This document shows positions 63,166 to 64,000 of a DNA stretch of 64,000 nucleotides, piece after piece. Below the pieces are notes generated by a model. It had not been told where the DNA came from, searched no databases, and was given only the letters and a program-made list of their open reading frames with translations. This DNA is from Lucifuga dentata (lineage: Eukaryota > Chordata > Actinopteri > Ophidiiformes > Bythitidae). Numbering within the stretch: the stretch's first letter is position 1; the number at the start of each line of letters is the position of its first letter. Position numbers and translations under genes: made by a program. The DNA lies in assembly GCA_014773175.1 (NCBI GenBank), contig VXCM01000444.1:70102-134101 (forward strand), given 5' to 3'.

Positions 63166-64000
63166 ACGAATAAAGTACATTACGGCGTTCAGCTTCAGTG
63201 TGCATTCCTATGTAGCGTCCTCATCTGTTGTCATACCTTTCGCCATCGGCGTTAAGAGCTTGACAAGTGTCGTCTTTACATTGTGTTTATATTTGGTTGC
63301 TTTGGTTTTAACCATCAGACGACTTTTTTCATAGCTTTCTCTTTGTTAATATTATCAAGTTGGATGAAATTAGACACATCTCAATTTAGTTCTATCATGA
63401 CATTCATGTAATTGACAAACTGTGGCCTGCTACAAACTCGCGAGGCTGAATGGCAGCGTTACATAACTACGTACTGTATACACGTAATATTTCCTGTACA
63501 GTGTTAAGAAAGTTATTGGGGGGAAAAAAGTACTTGTTACGTGCCTAAAATTGTAATACTGTATAATACTCAGAAGAATGAAATCACATTAATATTTACG
63601 TTTCTGAAAGTGATGCCTGTTGTTACCTATTATGGTATCTAGATCTGAATAGACAGGTTGTGGTTCTATAATAAACATGCAAGTATTGCCTGTACTATAC
63701 AACCTGCCATAGTTGGTCAGTTTCTCTCTGTGTTACTACTACAACCTCAGTGATGAACTGATCTAGGCCTCCTATTTAGCAGGAGGCTCAGATCTCAGAT
63801 TGAGGCATTCTTAGCCATTATCCATAAAGGAGGAGGTTCTTTTTCTCACAAGTTTGACTTGGCTTGTCACCTAATCAGGTGCTTCCATAGATTAGTTTAT
63901 GAGTTTGTGGCTGTGAAGAGTTCATTCTGACTTGGACACAACTCACAGCGACACTATGAGATTTAGATTTAAGGAAAATAATGACAGTGTCTCTTCTTAT

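Overview
The window is vertebrate nuclear DNA, almost certainly from a ray-finned (teleost) fish. The genes are split into many exons with GT/AG borders and the base composition is AT-rich. Tc1-like elements, tRNA/L2-type short repeats ending in (ATGG)n and many microsatellites are present, as is an ependymin-family gene typical of fish. Thirteen single N bases are assembly joins. Most are flanked by an exact or near-exact 63-67 bp duplication, or lie inside a homopolymer, so they are artefacts and not biology.

Layout. (1) 746-7103 (+): the last 13 coding exons of dscaml1, a homophilic neuronal cell-adhesion receptor, followed by a long 3' UTR to about 9735. (2) 15267-21806 (-), with 5' UTR pieces up to about 24300: complete arhgap35 (p190RhoGAP-A), tail-to-tail with dscaml1; joining six coding exons gives 1529 residues. 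(3) About 25060-31560: a gene-poor spacer with a GATA microsatellite and a perfect 37-bp palindrome. (4) 31974-45829 (+): a complete class I myosin, myo1c, 32 coding exons and 1044 residues. (5) 46677-48564 (-): a four-exon interleukin-6-superfamily cytokine (CNTF/CLCF1/M17-like, 214 residues), tail-to-tail with myo1c, with a truncated L1-type LINE in one intron. (6) 48600-59100: a repeat-rich spacer with MITEs, Tc1-like miniature elements, an L2 tail and a degenerate minisatellite. (7) 59301-60550 (+): a complete six-exon ependymin-like gene (214 residues) with a clear TATA box and an unusual hairpin upstream of it. (8) 62250-63100: CpG-containing sequence with a YY1-like motif and a consensus splice donor, possibly the first exon of the next gene.

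The genes do not form one pathway. Each exon set was chosen because splice borders, reading phase and similarity to a family I know all agree, and every complete coding sum is divisible by three. I saw no novel system of the operon or defence type. The most noteworthy items are a five-copy family of about 580-bp TTAA-flanked miniature transposons, two myo1c splice sites built from dinucleotide repeats, the cytokine gene, the ependymin hairpin, and assembly duplications that corrupt coding exons of arhgap35 and myo1c.
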